NCBI RefSeq assembly: GCF_008641105.1
Contig: NZ_VTTI01000006.1
Coordinates: forward strand, 114,139 to 178,138
Origin: Halopseudomonas salina
Lineage (GTDB): Bacteria > Pseudomonadota > Gammaproteobacteria > Pseudomonadales > Pseudomonadaceae
Direction of reading: 5' to 3'
DNA length: 64,000 nucleotides
Below are positions 40,693 to 50,992 of the stretch, piece by piece. Within the stretch, counting starts at the first letter, position 1. Every line of letters starts with the position of its first letter. The notes under the pieces were generated by a model. The model was given only the letters and a program-made list of their open reading frames with translations, ran no database searches and had not been told where the DNA came from. A program made the position numbers and the translations under genes.

Positions 40693-41913
40693 AAGCACCC
40701 CGACCGCGGTCGCCAATGGCAACCACAGCAGCAGATTATTGGCCGGGAACGCAGGACATTCAACGGGGCCTGCGCGTTCGACCAGCCAAAGGGACAGAAG
40801 CAGGCTGGCTGCCGCCAGCAGAAAGGCGTTTACCAGGCCCATCAGGCTCATGTGCGTGGCAGCAAGGCTTATCGTTCCCAGCAGAATCGCCGGCGGGGCG
40901 ACTCCAGACATGAACGCCGCGCGTGTCCAGAAAGCATGTGGCCGGTTTTTCAGCAAGGCGGCGATAGCGATGAGCAAAAGACTGGCGGCAAGTGTGGTTG
41001 CCTGCCAGGTTGCATCAAACGCCAACACGAGCAATCCACACATCAGTGAAGCCACAAGAGTCAGGGCCAGGGATCGCCAGCCCCGCGACATTGCCAGACT
41101 CAAGGCGAGCAGGCTGAAAAGGGCGGCAGGGTAGACCGGACTGGCCAGCGCCGCCATTGCGTCCAGCAGGCCCGCGTTAACGTCTGCCATGGAAAGCCAG
41201 ACGGCCAGGCTCTGATCAAGAATTACCAGCCTTTCGCTGTGCATCGCCAACGCCACCAATGCGACCAGGCATAACAGGCCCGCCAGGATGTTGCTCCAGC
41301 GCTGCTGCGCCCGAAGAATCAGAACGACAGCCAGTAGTAACCCCGCAAGCAGTCCCAGTAACGTTAACGCATGCTGCCAGAAAAACTCCGGTACCGGCCA
41401 TTTGACTGCTCGGCCTGCCAGAAAGCCCGGTGTGACATAAACCGGTGCCCAGGCCAGGGCAGAGAGCAGGTTGATAGCGACGAAGCGGACGGTGGGCATG
41501 TCGAGCATGCCTGCGATCATGGGAATTATAGGGCGGATCGGGCCCACGAATCGGCCTATGAAAATCCCGAACAGACCATAACGTCTGAAAAAGATTTCTC
41601 CGCGGGCAATCCACTGTGGGTGACGGCGAAAGAGTCCCAGACGCCGGATATCCTGGTGAAAAAAACGTCCCAGCGCAAAGCTGAGCATGTCGCCCAATAC
41701 TGCGCCGCAGAAAGCCCAGGACAAGGCTGCGACAAAGGACATGCCGCCGCCTCCAGCCATGGCCGTGACTGCGAGGAGCAGAAATACACCGGGTATTACC
41801 AGTCCTGCGACGGCGAGAGACTCCAGCAACGCGATCAGAAATATGGCCAGGCCGAGCCATTGTCGATGGTCTCCAAGCCATTCAATCAGGCTGCCCGTCA
41901 GCAGATTGTCCAT
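40672..41913 (-). CDS. DedA-family membrane protein with degenerate C-terminal half
   Basis: A 413-residue protein with about ten membrane helices. Residues ~1-200 are a DedA/SNARE-associated domain, with ESLAVAGLVIPGVFLLL, GDMLSFALGRFF and FFRRYGLFGIFIGRFVGPIRPIIPMIAGM, including the conserved arginines; these are linked to lipid carrier recycling. The C-terminal ~200 residues resemble the PAP2 phosphatase-like domain often fused to DedA in pseudomonads. However, the KX6RP, PSGH and SRX5HX3D motifs are missing, so no phosphatase activity is expected. Its 3' end overlaps the convergent LON-domain gene. Confidence 0.85.
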   Translation of the reverse strand: MDNLLTGSLIEWLGDHRQWLGLAIFLIALLESLAVAGLVIPGVFLLLAVTAMAGGGGMSFVAALSWAFCGAVLGDMLSFALGRFFHQDIRRLGLFRRHPQWIARGEIFFRRYGLFGIFIGRFVGPIRPIIPMIAGMLDMPTVRFVAINLLSALAWAPVYVTPGFLAGRAVKWPVPEFFWQHALTLLGLLAGLLLAVVLILRAQQRWSNILAGLLCLVALVALAMHSERLVILDQSLAVWLSMADVNAGLLDAMAALASPVYPAALFSLLALSLAMSRGWRSLALTLVASLMCGLLVLAFDATWQATTLAASLLLIAIAALLKNRPHAFWTRAAFMSGVAPPAILLGTISLAATHMSLMGLVNAFLLAAASLLLSLWLVERAGPVECPAFPANNLLLWLPLATAVGVLSGLHYF

Positions 41914-42009
41914 GGTCCTTGCATCCTCGCGGTTGCGAAGGCCTTTGGGCCGGTCGGGTATCTGTGTTGGCGTGATCCAATCATATTGCAGATCATAGCA
42001 GCTCTGCCC

Positions 42010-42038
42010 TGTCCAGTGCCGGGGCAGGCAGCTATAAT
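42010..42038 (+). promoter_or_regulatory. Sigma-70-type promoter for the proA operon
   Basis: A perfect TATAAT (42033-42038) precedes a G/C-rich start region, with TGTCCA (42010-42015) at 17-bp spacing as a weak -35 element. It lies 40 bases upstream of proA. Not tested; the -35 match is only partial. Confidence 0.5.
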
Positions 42039-42077
42039 GCGGCCTTTAGTCTCGGCAACAGGTAATCGGTGGCAGGC

Positions 42078-43343
42078 ATGGGCGCAGAACAGGTAGCAGA
42101 TTACATGCAGGGGCTCGGTCTCAAGGCCCGGCAGGTATCCCGGGTGATTGGCCGTGCCAGCACAACGGTGAAGAATCGCGCGTTGCTGGCAACGGCAGAT
42201 GCCATCGAAGCGGCACAGAACCAGCTGGTGGAAGCCAATGAGCTGGATCTTCAGTCGGGTCGGGACAATGGTCTGGACGCAGCGATGCTCGACCGCCTGG
42301 CACTGACGCCTGCGCGTATCCAGGGAATGCTCGAAGGCCTGCGTCAGGTCGCGGCGCTAGACGACCCTATTGGCGCCATACGCGATATGAAGTTTCTGCC
42401 CTCCGGAATTCAGGTAGGCCGAATGCGCGTGCCCCTGGGCGTCATCGGTATCATTTACGAATCGCGGCCCAATGTGACAGTGGAGGCAGCCAGCCTCTGC
42501 CTGAAGTCTGGCAACGCCTGTATATTGCGCGGTGGCTCCGAGTCGATTCACTCCAATCGAGCTATAGCCCGCTGCCTTGCTCAGGGCCTGGCCGCGGCCG
42601 GGTTACCTGCCGAGGTGGTGCAGGTTGTGGAAACGACCGATCGTGCCGCTGTGGGCGCACTGATCACCATGCCGGAATTTGTCGATGTGATTGTGCCGCG
42701 CGGTGGCAAGGGGCTGATTGAGCGGATCAGTCGTGATGCGCGTGTCCCGGTCATCAAGCATCTGGATGGAATTTGTCACGTGTACGTGGACGATCGGGCC
42801 GACCTGGACAAGGCGGAGGCGATTGCCGTTAACGCCAAGACTCATCGATATGGCGTTTGTAATGCGATGGAAACCCTGTTGGTACATGAGAGCATTGCTG
42901 CCAGCTTTCTGCCCCGGGTGGCGAAGGTGTACGCCGAAAAGCAGGTAGAGTTACGCGGTTGTGCCGCCACCTGTGCGATTCTCCCTGAGGCCCTGGTGGC
43001 TACCGAGGAAGACTGGTCGACCGAGTATCTGGCACCGATTCTGTCGATCCGCGTCGTCGCCGATATGGATGCAGCTATCGAGCATATCAATACCTACAGT
43101 TCCCAGCACACCGATGCCATGGTCTCGGAAGATTTCACCCGGGCTCGGCGGTTCCTGGCCGAGGTGGATTCCAGTTCGGTGATGATCAACGCATCGACGC
43201 GCTTTGCCGATGGCTTTGAATATGGACTCGGAGCCGAGATCGGTATCTCTACTGACAAGATTCATGCCCGTGGTCCGGTTGGCCTGGAAGGCCTCACGAG
43301 CGAAAAATATGTGGTATTCGGCGACGGACATATCCGCCAATGA
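42078..43343 (+). CDS. proA: Glutamate-5-semialdehyde dehydrogenase
   Basis: Reduces gamma-glutamyl phosphate in proline synthesis. The 421-residue protein has the aldehyde-dehydrogenase Rossmann regions ([35 protein letters not shown]), DGICHVYVD and the catalytic Cys in [17 protein letters not shown]. It ends with [24 protein letters not shown] sequence. ATG 42078 is chosen; GTG 42069 would add three residues and has a slightly better ribosome-binding site. First gene of a long cell-envelope operon. Confidence 0.95.
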   Translation: MGAEQVADYMQGLGLKARQVSRVIGRASTTVKNRALLATADAIEAAQNQLVEANELDLQSGRDNGLDAAMLDRLALTPARIQGMLEGLRQVAALDDPIGAIRDMKFLPSGIQVGRMRVPLGVIGIIYESRPNVTVEAASLCLKSGNACILRGGSESIHSNRAIARCLAQGLAAAGLPAEVVQVVETTDRAAVGALITMPEFVDVIVPRGGKGLIERISRDARVPVIKHLDGICHVYVDDRADLDKAEAIAVNAKTHRYGVCNAMETLLVHESIAASFLPRVAKVYAEKQVELRGCAATCAILPEALVATEEDWSTEYLAPILSIRVVADMDAAIEHINTYSSQHTDAMVSEDFTRARRFLAEVDSSSVMINASTRFADGFEYGLGAEIGISTDKIHARGPVGLEGLTSEKYVVFGDGHIRQ

Positions 43344-43350
43344 TGTGCGG

Positions 43351-43989
43351 ATGAGTCAGCGTATCGGTCTGCTCGGAGGCACCTTCGATCCGATCCACTA
43401 CGGTCATCTGCGCGGTGCGCTGGAAGCCGCTGAATGCCTGGGTCTGGATGAGCTTCGGTTGATCCCCAGTGCACGCCCGCCGCATCGTGAACAACCGGGG
43501 GCCACTGCCGGGCAACGCCTGGAAATGGTCCGGCTGGCCGCCCAGGGTGGTTGTGGTTTGCGGGTCGATGACCGTGAACTGCAGCGTGACCGCCCGTCAT
43601 ATAGCGTAGAAACGCTTGAATCGCTGCGCAGCGAGCTTGGCGATACTGTTACCCTGTACATGATTCTTGGTTGGGATGCCTTCGGCGGATTGCCGGGCTG
43701 GCATCGCTGGGAAGAATTGCTGGAACTGAGCAACCTGGTGGTATTGCAGCGTCCGGATTACGATCCGGAGCTGCCTGAGGTGCTCAAGGATCTACTGGCT
43801 GCTCGCAGCGTCAGTGATCCCGCTGGCGCCAACGCGAAGGCAGGGCAGATTATCTGCCTCTCGCAGACACCGCTGGCGATTTCGGCCACTCACATTCGCC
43901 AACTGGTTGCGGCAGACCGATCACCGCGTTTCCTGTTGCCCGATGCCGTACTCGATTATATTGAAAACCACGGGCTGTACCGGCCCTGA
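43351..43989 (+). CDS. nadD: Nicotinate-nucleotide adenylyltransferase
   Basis: Adenylates nicotinate mononucleotide in NAD synthesis. The 212-residue product has the nucleotidyltransferase signature [12 protein letters not shown] near the start and LAISATHIR (the SxTxxR-type motif) near the end. ATG 43351 lies eight bases after the proA stop. GTG 43345 is an alternative two codons earlier. Confidence 0.94.
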   Translation: MSQRIGLLGGTFDPIHYGHLRGALEAAECLGLDELRLIPSARPPHREQPGATAGQRLEMVRLAAQGGCGLRVDDRELQRDRPSYSVETLESLRSELGDTVTLYMILGWDAFGGLPGWHRWEELLELSNLVVLQRPDYDPELPEVLKDLLAARSVSDPAGANAKAGQIICLSQTPLAISATHIRQLVAADRSPRFLLPDAVLDYIENHGLYRP

Positions 43990-44011
43990 CACCAAAGGAT
44001 TAGAACTACCT

Positions 44012-44371
44012 ATGCAGATCGACGAAATGCTCAAAGTGATAGAAGATGCGCTGGAGGAGCTCAAGGCCAAGGATGTGGTGCGCATCGACGTCCGCGAACT
44101 TACCAGTGTCACCGATTACATGATTATCGCCAGCGGTACCTCGAACCGGCACGTCAGTGCGCTCAGTGATAACGTGTTGGAGAAAGCCAAGGCGGCCGGT
44201 AATCGTCCCCTGGGTATTGAAGGCAAGGAGTCCGGTGAATGGGTGCTGGTAGATCTGGGCGACATAGTCGTGCATGTGATGCAGCCCGCAACCCGGCAGT
44301 TCTATGACCTGGAACGCCTGTGGCAGAGCGCTGAGTCTCGCCGGGCCCAGCAGCAGCAACCCGCCGAGTAA
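44012..44371 (+). CDS. rsfS: Ribosome silencing factor RsfS
   Basis: Binds L14 on the 50S subunit and blocks subunit joining in stationary phase. The 119-residue protein has [46 protein letters not shown] and the C-terminal [16 protein letters not shown]. Between nadD and rlmH, the conserved Pseudomonas order. Confidence 0.95.
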   Translation: MQIDEMLKVIEDALEELKAKDVVRIDVRELTSVTDYMIIASGTSNRHVSALSDNVLEKAKAAGNRPLGIEGKESGEWVLVDLGDIVVHVMQPATRQFYDLERLWQSAESRRAQQQQPAE

Positions 44372-44377
44372 GTTGCA

Positions 44378-44845
44378 TTGCGTATACGCTTAATCAGTGT
44401 AGCGTCACGCATGCCGGGCTGGGTCGAGCAGGGTTATCACGAGTATGCCAAGCGCATGCCCGCTGATCTGCCGCTGGACCTGGTGGAGGTGCCGCTGGCA
44501 ACGCGTGGCAAGAATGCGGACATTGCCAGGTTGATGCGCCGTGAGGGTGAGCAGATGCTGGCGGCCACCCAGCCAGGCGATCGCATTGTCACCCTGGAGG
44601 TAACCGGTCGCAGCTGGAGCACTGAAGACCTTGCTGCCCATCTGGAGGCCTGGCGTCTGGAAGCGCGCAATGTCAATCTGATGGTTGGCGGACCGGAAGG
44701 TCTGGCCGCTGAGGTGGCGGCGCGCAGCGAGCAGCGCTGGTCACTGTCAGCGTTAACCCTGCCGCACCCTCTGGTAAGGATACTATTGGCGGAACAGCTG
44801 TACCGAGCCTGGACAATTCTAAATCGCCACCCCTACCACAAGTGA
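44378..44845 (+). CDS. rlmH: 23S rRNA (pseudouridine1915-N3)-methyltransferase RlmH
   Basis: SPOUT methyltransferase acting on pseudouridine 1915 of assembled ribosomes. The 155-residue protein has EYAKRMP, the SAM motif [10 protein letters not shown] and the C-terminal [28 protein letters not shown]. The start is TTG at 44378 (MRIRLISV), with no nearby ATG that preserves the conserved N-terminus; this rare start may limit expression. Four bases separate its stop from mrdA. Confidence 0.94.
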   Translation: MRIRLISVASRMPGWVEQGYHEYAKRMPADLPLDLVEVPLATRGKNADIARLMRREGEQMLAATQPGDRIVTLEVTGRSWSTEDLAAHLEAWRLEARNVNLMVGGPEGLAAEVAARSEQRWSLSALTLPHPLVRILLAEQLYRAWTILNRHPYHK

Positions 44846-44848
44846 TAC

Positions 44849-46717
44849 ATGGCCAGACCTATTCACCTGAAGGACCATTCCAGTGACGCCGGTGTTATCC
44901 AGAGGAGGGTAGTGCTTGCCTCCGTGTTCGTCGCAGCGTTGACGATGGCACTGGTTGGTCGTATGTACTTTCTGCAGGTCACGCAATACGAGCATCATTC
45001 GACCCTGTCCGAGAATAACCGGGTGCATATTCAGCCGGTGCCGCCGAGTCGTGGCCGGATATATGACCGTAACGGAATAGTGCTCGCTGAAAATCGCCCC
45101 AGCTTCAGTCTCAGCATCACCCGGGAACGGGTACCCAATCTGGATGACACCTTCGTGCTTCTCGGCTCGCTGCTGCAGCTGAGCGAAGAGGACCTGGAGC
45201 GCGCGGAACGCAAGTTGACCCAGGGAAGGCGGCCCTTCGAAGCCGTGCCGGTCATGTTTGGCCTGACCGAAGAGCAGATAGCGCAAATTGCCATCAACCA
45301 GTTTCGGCTGCCTGGCGTCGAGGTGCAGACCAGCTTTGTACGGCATTACCCCTTTGCGGAGCATTTTGCTCATGCAGTAGGGTATGTCGGGCGCATCAAC
45401 GAAAAGGAAATGACCACCATTGATCAGGTGGCCTATGCCGGTACCCACTATATAGGCAAGACCGGTATCGAGCGGTTCTACGAAGATACCCTGCACGGTA
45501 CCGTGGGTTATGAGGAAGTGGAAACCAACGCGCGGGGGCGTGTTCTCAGGGTGCTCAAGCGCACAGATCCGCTGCCTGGCAAGGACATTACCCTGCACCT
45601 GGATAGCCGCTTGCAAGCGGTGGCGGAAAAGGCGCTGGGTAATAGACGCGGCGCCGTCATAGCGATCGAACCTGAAACTGGTGGGGTGCTCGCGTTTGTC
45701 AGCCAGCCGGGTTTCAATCCCAACCTCTTCGTGACCGGCATCAGCCATGCTGATTACGGTGCCCTGCGCGACTCCCTCGATCAGCCCCTGTTCAACCGGG
45801 TTCTGCGCGGCCTGTATCCACCCGGCTCGACGATCAAGCAGATCATTGCCCTGGCCGGACTCGACAGTGGTGTGACTACACGGGAAAGCCGCGTTTATGA
45901 CCCAGGCTTCTACCAGTTACCCAACCACAGCCACAAGTACCGCAACTGGAACCGCTCGGGGGATGGCTGGGTGTCCATGGCCTATGCCATAGCGCGCTCC
46001 AACGACACGTATTTCTATGACCTGGCAAACAAGCTGGGCATCGACCGGATGCATGAATACATGACCCGTTTCGGCCTCGGAACACGCGTTTCCCATGACA
46101 TGTATGAAGAGTCTGCGGGGCTCATGCCCTCGCGTGCCTGGAAGCGCGAAGCCCGTCGCCAGCCCTGGTACCCAGGCGAAACCTTGATCACCGGCATCGG
46201 TCAGGGATACATGCTGACTACGCCATTGCAGCTTGCCCAATCGGTTGCTTTGATGGCCAATCGGGGCGTTTGGCGTCGACCGCGTCTGCTCATGCACGCC
46301 GAAGGCGAGCCGCCTCAGGTGGATGACACGCCGGCTGATATCGAACTCAAGAACCCGGATGACTGGGACTTCATTGTCGATGCTCTGCAGGATGTAATGC
46401 ATGCACCGCATGGCACATCGCGCAGCGCTGCTGTAGATGCGCCATACCGCATGGCGGGTAAAACCGGCACTGCTCAGGTGGTAGCCATTGCCCAGGGTGA
46501 AAAGTACGATTCGGAAGCGCTGCAGGAGCGCCACCGTGATCACGCCCTGTTCGTGGGCTTTGCACCGGCTGAAGCGCCAAAAATTGCGGTGGCAGTGATG
46601 GTTGAAAACGGGGAGTCGGGCGGACGTGTTGCAGCGCCCGTCGCGCGCCAGCTCTTCGACGCATGGCTGGTGCCTGACCCCGAACCGACCGCTTTCACCG
46701 AGGAGGTAGCAGAATGA
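44849..46717 (+). CDS. mrdA: Penicillin-binding protein 2 (elongasome transpeptidase)
   Basis: Class B PBP that crosslinks lateral-wall peptidoglycan with RodA. The 622-residue protein has a membrane anchor (about 20-42) and a pedestal domain with RGRIYDRNG. In the transpeptidase domain the catalytic Ser327 sits in SxxK (STIK, 327-330), SND is near 383, and the KTG triad near 543. Stop overlaps the rodA start by four bases (ATGA). Confidence 0.96.
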   Translation: MARPIHLKDHSSDAGVIQRRVVLASVFVAALTMALVGRMYFLQVTQYEHHSTLSENNRVHIQPVPPSRGRIYDRNGIVLAENRPSFSLSITRERVPNLDDTFVLLGSLLQLSEEDLERAERKLTQGRRPFEAVPVMFGLTEEQIAQIAINQFRLPGVEVQTSFVRHYPFAEHFAHAVGYVGRINEKEMTTIDQVAYAGTHYIGKTGIERFYEDTLHGTVGYEEVETNARGRVLRVLKRTDPLPGKDITLHLDSRLQAVAEKALGNRRGAVIAIEPETGGVLAFVSQPGFNPNLFVTGISHADYGALRDSLDQPLFNRVLRGLYPPGSTIKQIIALAGLDSGVTTRESRVYDPGFYQLPNHSHKYRNWNRSGDGWVSMAYAIARSNDTYFYDLANKLGIDRMHEYMTRFGLGTRVSHDMYEESAGLMPSRAWKREARRQPWYPGETLITGIGQGYMLTTPLQLAQSVALMANRGVWRRPRLLMHAEGEPPQVDDTPADIELKNPDDWDFIVDALQDVMHAPHGTSRSAAVDAPYRMAGKTGTAQVVAIAQGEKYDSEALQERHRDHALFVGFAPAEAPKIAVAVMVENGESGGRVAAPVARQLFDAWLVPDPEPTAFTEEVAE

Positions 46718-47856
46718 GAGGTATTCTCTCTGCAGTGGCCGCCGGCGGCGGCGGTTTGCAAAGGCGCGATCCATTCTGGCAACGGATTCACGTGGATCCC
46801 TGGTTGCTGCTGCTGATCATGGTGCTTGCCGCTGTTGCCGGCTTCGTGCTGTATTCCGCCAGTGGTAAAAGTCTGGCGATCTTGTATCGCCAGGGCGCTG
46901 CCTATTGCGTGGGGTTGGCCGTGATGCTGGCCATTGCCCAGTTCAAACCGCGCTTCATGGAGCGTTGGGTGCCAGCGGCCTATGTAGGCTGTCTGCTTTT
47001 ATTGCTTGCCGTTCTGGTGGTGGGTACCGAGGCCAAGGGCGCTCAGCGTTGGCTGACCATCCCCGGGGTGATCCGTTTCCAGCCCTCGGAGATCATGAAG
47101 CTGGTCATGCCGATGGCGGTGGCCTGGTATCTGGCGCGACGTAATCTGCCGCCGAGTTTCCGGTATATCTGCGGTACCTTGGTGATTGTCCTGGTCCCCA
47201 TGGTTCTGATTCTCAAGCAGCCGGACCTGGGTACGTCCCTGCTGGTGGCATTGTCAGGATTCTTTGTTCTGCTGCTGGCGGGTTTACGCTGGCGCTATAT
47301 CATCGGGGCGGGGGTGTTATTAGCGCCCGCCGCCATGGCCATGTGGTTTTTCGTTCTGCACGAGTATCAGAAGCGTCGGGTGCTGACTTTCCTGAACCCG
47401 GAAAGTGATCCCCTGGGTGCGGGCTGGAATATCATCCAGTCCAAGGCTGCCATCGGTTCCGGTGGCGTATTCGGCAAGGGCTGGCTGCAGGGTACCCAGT
47501 CACACCTGGACTTTCTGCCCGAAGGGCATACCGATTTCATCATCGCGGTATTGGCCGAAGAGTTCGGCATGGTTGGCGTGTGTCTATTGTTGGTCGTGTA
47601 CCTGCTGATCATCGCGCGGGGGCTGTTCATCACTCTGCAGGCCCAGGATACCTTCAGCAAGCTGTTGGCAGGTAGTATCACACTCACATTCTTCATATAT
47701 GTGCTGGTCAATATCGGCATGGTCAGTGGCCTGTTACCGGTAGTCGGGGTACCCTTGCCGCTGATCAGCTATGGCGGCACCTCATTGGTAACGCTTCTAT
47801 CCGGATTCGGCATTCTGATGTCGATTCAAACGCATCGAAAATGGATGGCCCAGTAA
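46714..47856 (+). CDS. rodA: Rod-shape SEDS glycosyltransferase RodA
   Basis: Polymerises glycan strands in the elongasome together with PBP2. The 380-residue protein has the SEDS fold with about ten helices, WLTIPGVIRFQPSEIMKLVMP, the extracellular loop WLQGTQSHLDFLPEGHTDFIIAVLAEEFG, and the conserved PLPLISYGGTSLV near the C-terminus. Overlaps mrdA (ATGA) and ends in the overlap with mltB (TAATG). Confidence 0.96.
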   Translation: MRGILSAVAAGGGGLQRRDPFWQRIHVDPWLLLLIMVLAAVAGFVLYSASGKSLAILYRQGAAYCVGLAVMLAIAQFKPRFMERWVPAAYVGCLLLLLAVLVVGTEAKGAQRWLTIPGVIRFQPSEIMKLVMPMAVAWYLARRNLPPSFRYICGTLVIVLVPMVLILKQPDLGTSLLVALSGFFVLLLAGLRWRYIIGAGVLLAPAAMAMWFFVLHEYQKRRVLTFLNPESDPLGAGWNIIQSKAAIGSGGVFGKGWLQGTQSHLDFLPEGHTDFIIAVLAEEFGMVGVCLLLVVYLLIIARGLFITLQAQDTFSKLLAGSITLTFFIYVLVNIGMVSGLLPVVGVPLPLISYGGTSLVTLLSGFGILMSIQTHRKWMAQ

Positions 47857-48866
47857 TGCAGGCAAATTTATTCCGTCGTCTGAACCTGTTCGTTGCCGCT
47901 GTTCTGACGTCCAGCGGCGCGCCGCTATGGGCGTCCGATTATTCCGCCGAGCATCCGGCGGTAGCACCCTTCGTGCATGAAATGCAGGTCGAGCACGGTT
48001 TTCCCGCGGCCTATGTGAGTGGGTTGCTTGCCGATGCCGAACGCAAGCAAGCCATCCTGGACGCTATTTCCAGACCAGCCGAACGCGTTCGCCCCTGGCA
48101 TGAGTACCGCGCAATATTCATTACTGATAAACGCATCGCAGATGGCCTTGAGTTCATGCGCACCCATGCTGATGCGCTGGCTCGCGCCGAGCAGCAATAC
48201 GGTGTGGAGGCTGAAGTGATCACTGCAATCATCGGCGTGGAAACGTCCTACGGTGGTAACAAAGGCAGCCACCGCGTGATTGACGCGCTCACCACCCTGG
48301 GATTTGACTATCCGCCACGGGCCGACTTCTTCCGTCGTCAACTCAAGGCATTTCTGGTATTGACCCGCGAACAACAGATGGATCCTCTGACGTTAACGGG
48401 CTCCTACGCCGGAGCAATGGGCTATCCCCAGTTCATCCCCAGCAGTTATCAGGCCTTTGCTGTTGATTTTGACGGTGATGACAAGGTTGATATCTGGAAT
48501 AACCCGGTTGACGCCATAGGCAGTGTGGCCAATTATTTCAGCGAGCATGATTGGCGGTCAGGCGAGGCCGTTGCGGTTCCGGCCACCGTTACTGGAGACG
48601 ACTTCGCCAGTGGGGTGACGCTGGACCGGGGCCTGGAAGCCCGCAGCAGCGTGGGAGATTTGATGGCGCTGGGCTGGCAGCCCGAGAGTGAACTTGCAAC
48701 TAATCTGGAGGTCATGGCTTACGAGTTTGACGCCGGAGACCATGTGCAGCACTGGATCGGGCTGAATAATCTCTATGTGATTACCCGTTACAATAGAAGT
48801 GTCATGTATGCGATGGTGGTGCATCAGTTGTCGCAGCTGATCAAAGAGGCCGGGGTAAATGAATAA
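47856..48866 (+). CDS. mltB: Lytic murein transglycosylase B
   Basis: Cleaves glycan strands to form 1,6-anhydroMurNAc ends. The 336-residue protein has a signal peptide (LNLFVAAVLTSSGAPLWA) and the SLT_2 domain with the catalytic Glu in AIIGVETSYGGNKGSHRVIDALTTL and GAMGYPQFIPSSYQAFAVDFDGDDKVD. No lipobox cysteine is visible, so it is probably soluble periplasmic, similar to Pseudomonas SltB1. It overlaps rodA and rlpA at its ends. Confidence 0.93.
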   Translation: MQANLFRRLNLFVAAVLTSSGAPLWASDYSAEHPAVAPFVHEMQVEHGFPAAYVSGLLADAERKQAILDAISRPAERVRPWHEYRAIFITDKRIADGLEFMRTHADALARAEQQYGVEAEVITAIIGVETSYGGNKGSHRVIDALTTLGFDYPPRADFFRRQLKAFLVLTREQQMDPLTLTGSYAGAMGYPQFIPSSYQAFAVDFDGDDKVDIWNNPVDAIGSVANYFSEHDWRSGEAVAVPATVTGDDFASGVTLDRGLEARSSVGDLMALGWQPESELATNLEVMAYEFDAGDHVQHWIGLNNLYVITRYNRSVMYAMVVHQLSQLIKEAGVNE

Positions 48867-49752
48867 CATGTCTACATGCAGTCTCCGGGGAGCCCTGGGT
48901 GCCGTTGTGCTGGCATTGCTGGGGGCCTGCTCGAGTGCTCCCCAGCAGCCGGTTACCGGCTCTGCTCCCGCTAGCAGACCCGCGGTAGATGGCGCGCCAG
49001 ACTATCTTATGGACGTTTCGGCCATTCCTGATGCGGTGCCTGTGGTGCACAACGGCCCCTATAAAGCCTCGCCCTACAAGGTACTCGGCAAGCATTACAC
49101 CCCCATGCAGGATGGCCGGCGTTATCGGGAGGAGGGTGAGGCATCCTGGTACGGAACCAAGTTCCATGGGCAGAAGACAGCCAACGGCGAACTCTATGAC
49201 CTCTATGGCATGACGGCCGCACACAAGACGTTGCCATTGCCGACCTATGTTCAGGTCACCAACCTTGCAAATGATCGCAAGATTGTCGTGCGGGTGAATG
49301 ACCGCGGGCCTTTTTATTCCACGCGGATAATCGATCTGTCCTATGCGGCGGCCAAGAAGCTCGGCTTTGCTGATAAGGGCACGGCGCGGGTGCTGGTTGA
49401 AGGTATTGACCCGGTTGTCTGGCATCAGCAACGGAATCCGGGTTATCTGGTGACCGCGCAGGCGGCCGAGCCGGAGCCAGCGCCTCAGTATGCAACGCAG
49501 GAACCCGTTGCCGAGGAAAAGGTGTTTCTCCAGGTGGGCGCGTTTTCTTCCATTCAGGCGGCCGAGCAGCTTCGGGCACAATTGCAGAGCCAGACCAGTA
49601 ATCCGGTATTTCTCAGTACCACGGAAAATAATGCCACGACGTTACACCGGGTTCGCATCGGACCGCTGGTCTCGCAGGATCAGGCCCGGCAGCTGCTAGA
49701 TATATTGCAGCGTGCCAATCTGGGCACCCCAACGCTGATTTCCGGCAATTGA
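48859..49752 (+). CDS. rlpA: Rare lipoprotein A (septal RlpA transglycosylase)
   Basis: A septum-associated lytic transglycosylase that prefers denuded glycans. The 297-residue product has a lipobox (LLGAC, about 20-24), the double-psi beta-barrel core with GEASWYGTKFHGQKTANGE and VRVNDRGPFYSTRIIDLS, and a C-terminal SPOR domain (VFLQVGAFSSIQAAEQLRAQL). Start ATG 48859 overlaps the mltB stop; 48868 is possible. Confidence 0.93.
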   Translation: MNNMSTCSLRGALGAVVLALLGACSSAPQQPVTGSAPASRPAVDGAPDYLMDVSAIPDAVPVVHNGPYKASPYKVLGKHYTPMQDGRRYREEGEASWYGTKFHGQKTANGELYDLYGMTAAHKTLPLPTYVQVTNLANDRKIVVRVNDRGPFYSTRIIDLSYAAAKKLGFADKGTARVLVEGIDPVVWHQQRNPGYLVTAQAAEPEPAPQYATQEPVAEEKVFLQVGAFSSIQAAEQLRAQLQSQTSNPVFLSTTENNATTLHRVRIGPLVSQDQARQLLDILQRANLGTPTLISGN

Positions 49753-49791
49753 CAATCAATCACCGTACCAACCCATTTCATAGTGAGTACC

Positions 49792-50979
49792 ATGCTTAAA
49801 AAATTGACCCACATGTTGCTGCTTTCAGGTTCGCTGGCCTTTTCCGGTCTGGCTTCTGCCCAGGTACCCACGCCTAACGTCGCGCCTCAGGGTGCAGCTA
49901 TTGTTCCATCGGCGCCACAGCTTGCGGCCAGCAGCTATATGCTGCTGGATGCCCGCAGCGGCAAAGTGCTCATGGAGCACAATGCCGACGAGCCGCTGCC
50001 GCCGGCCAGTCTGACCAAGATGATGACCAGTTATATTGCCAGCATGGAGATACTGCGTGGCCAGATCAAGGAATCCGATCTGGTGTTGGTGAGCGAGAAG
50101 GCCTGGCGCAAGGGTGGCTCGAAGATGTTCATCGAGGTAGGCAACCAGGTACAGGTTATCGATTTGCTGCGAGGCATCATCATTCAGTCCGGGAACGATG
50201 CCAGTATTGCCATGGCTGAGCATATTGCCGGTAGCGAGGACGCCTTCGCTGACCTGATGAACAGCCACGCCAAGCGTCTGGGCATGACCAATACACACTT
50301 CGAAAACTCCACCGGATGGCCAGCTGAGGGCCACCTTTCCACTGCTCGCGATATGGCAACCATGGCGCACGCCATCATTCGTGACGACCCGGAACATTAC
50401 AAGTTGTATAAGGAAAAGGAGTTTGTCTGGAACGGTATTACCCAGCCCAACCGCAACCTGATGCTCTGGCGTGACAGCACGGTTGACGGACTCAAGACCG
50501 GGCATACCGAGGAAGCCGGTTACTGCCTGGTGGCCTCTGCCGAGCGTGAAGGTATGCGTCTGATATCGGTAGTCATGGGCACGACCAGCGAGCAGGCAAG
50601 AGCGGCGGAAACCCAAAAAATGCTGACCTGGGGCTTTCGTTTCTTCGAGACCAAGTCTTTCTATGAAGCCGGGCAGGTGCTGTCTCAAGCCAGGGTTTGG
50701 GCCGGTGCAGAGAATCAGGTTGCGCTGGGTCTGACTGATGGGCTGGTGATGACCTTGCCCAAAGGGCAGGCGGAGAAACTGGAAGCGGGTATCACCATCG
50801 ATTCGTCGATCAAGGCGCCAATCGCCGTGGGCGACGTATTGGGTCAGGTCGAGGTCAGGCTGGGTGATGAGATTGTGCACAGTGCGCCGCTTGTGGCCTT
50901 GGCAAATGTCGAACAGGCAGGCATTTTTGGCCGTTTGTGGGATAACCTCAGGCTGTTTTTCTACGGCTTGTTCAACTGA
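49792..50979 (+). CDS. dacC: D-alanyl-D-alanine carboxypeptidase (PBP5/6 type)
   Basis: Removes the terminal D-Ala from peptidoglycan stem peptides. The 395-residue protein has a signal peptide (HMLLLSGSLAFSGLASA), the SxxK active site (S73-L-T-K76), SGN and KTGHTEEAG, then the beta-rich C-terminal domain and an amphipathic C-terminal membrane anchor (RLWDNLRLFFYGLF). ATG 49792 is preferred over GTG 49783. Family naming dacA/dacC varies between species. Confidence 0.93.
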   Translation: MLKKLTHMLLLSGSLAFSGLASAQVPTPNVAPQGAAIVPSAPQLAASSYMLLDARSGKVLMEHNADEPLPPASLTKMMTSYIASMEILRGQIKESDLVLVSEKAWRKGGSKMFIEVGNQVQVIDLLRGIIIQSGNDASIAMAEHIAGSEDAFADLMNSHAKRLGMTNTHFENSTGWPAEGHLSTARDMATMAHAIIRDDPEHYKLYKEKEFVWNGITQPNRNLMLWRDSTVDGLKTGHTEEAGYCLVASAEREGMRLISVVMGTTSEQARAAETQKMLTWGFRFFETKSFYEAGQVLSQARVWAGAENQVALGLTDGLVMTLPKGQAEKLEAGITIDSSIKAPIAVGDVLGQVEVRLGDEIVHSAPLVALANVEQAGIFGRLWDNLRLFFYGLFN

Positions 50980-50992
50980 GAGGGGCCTGCCC

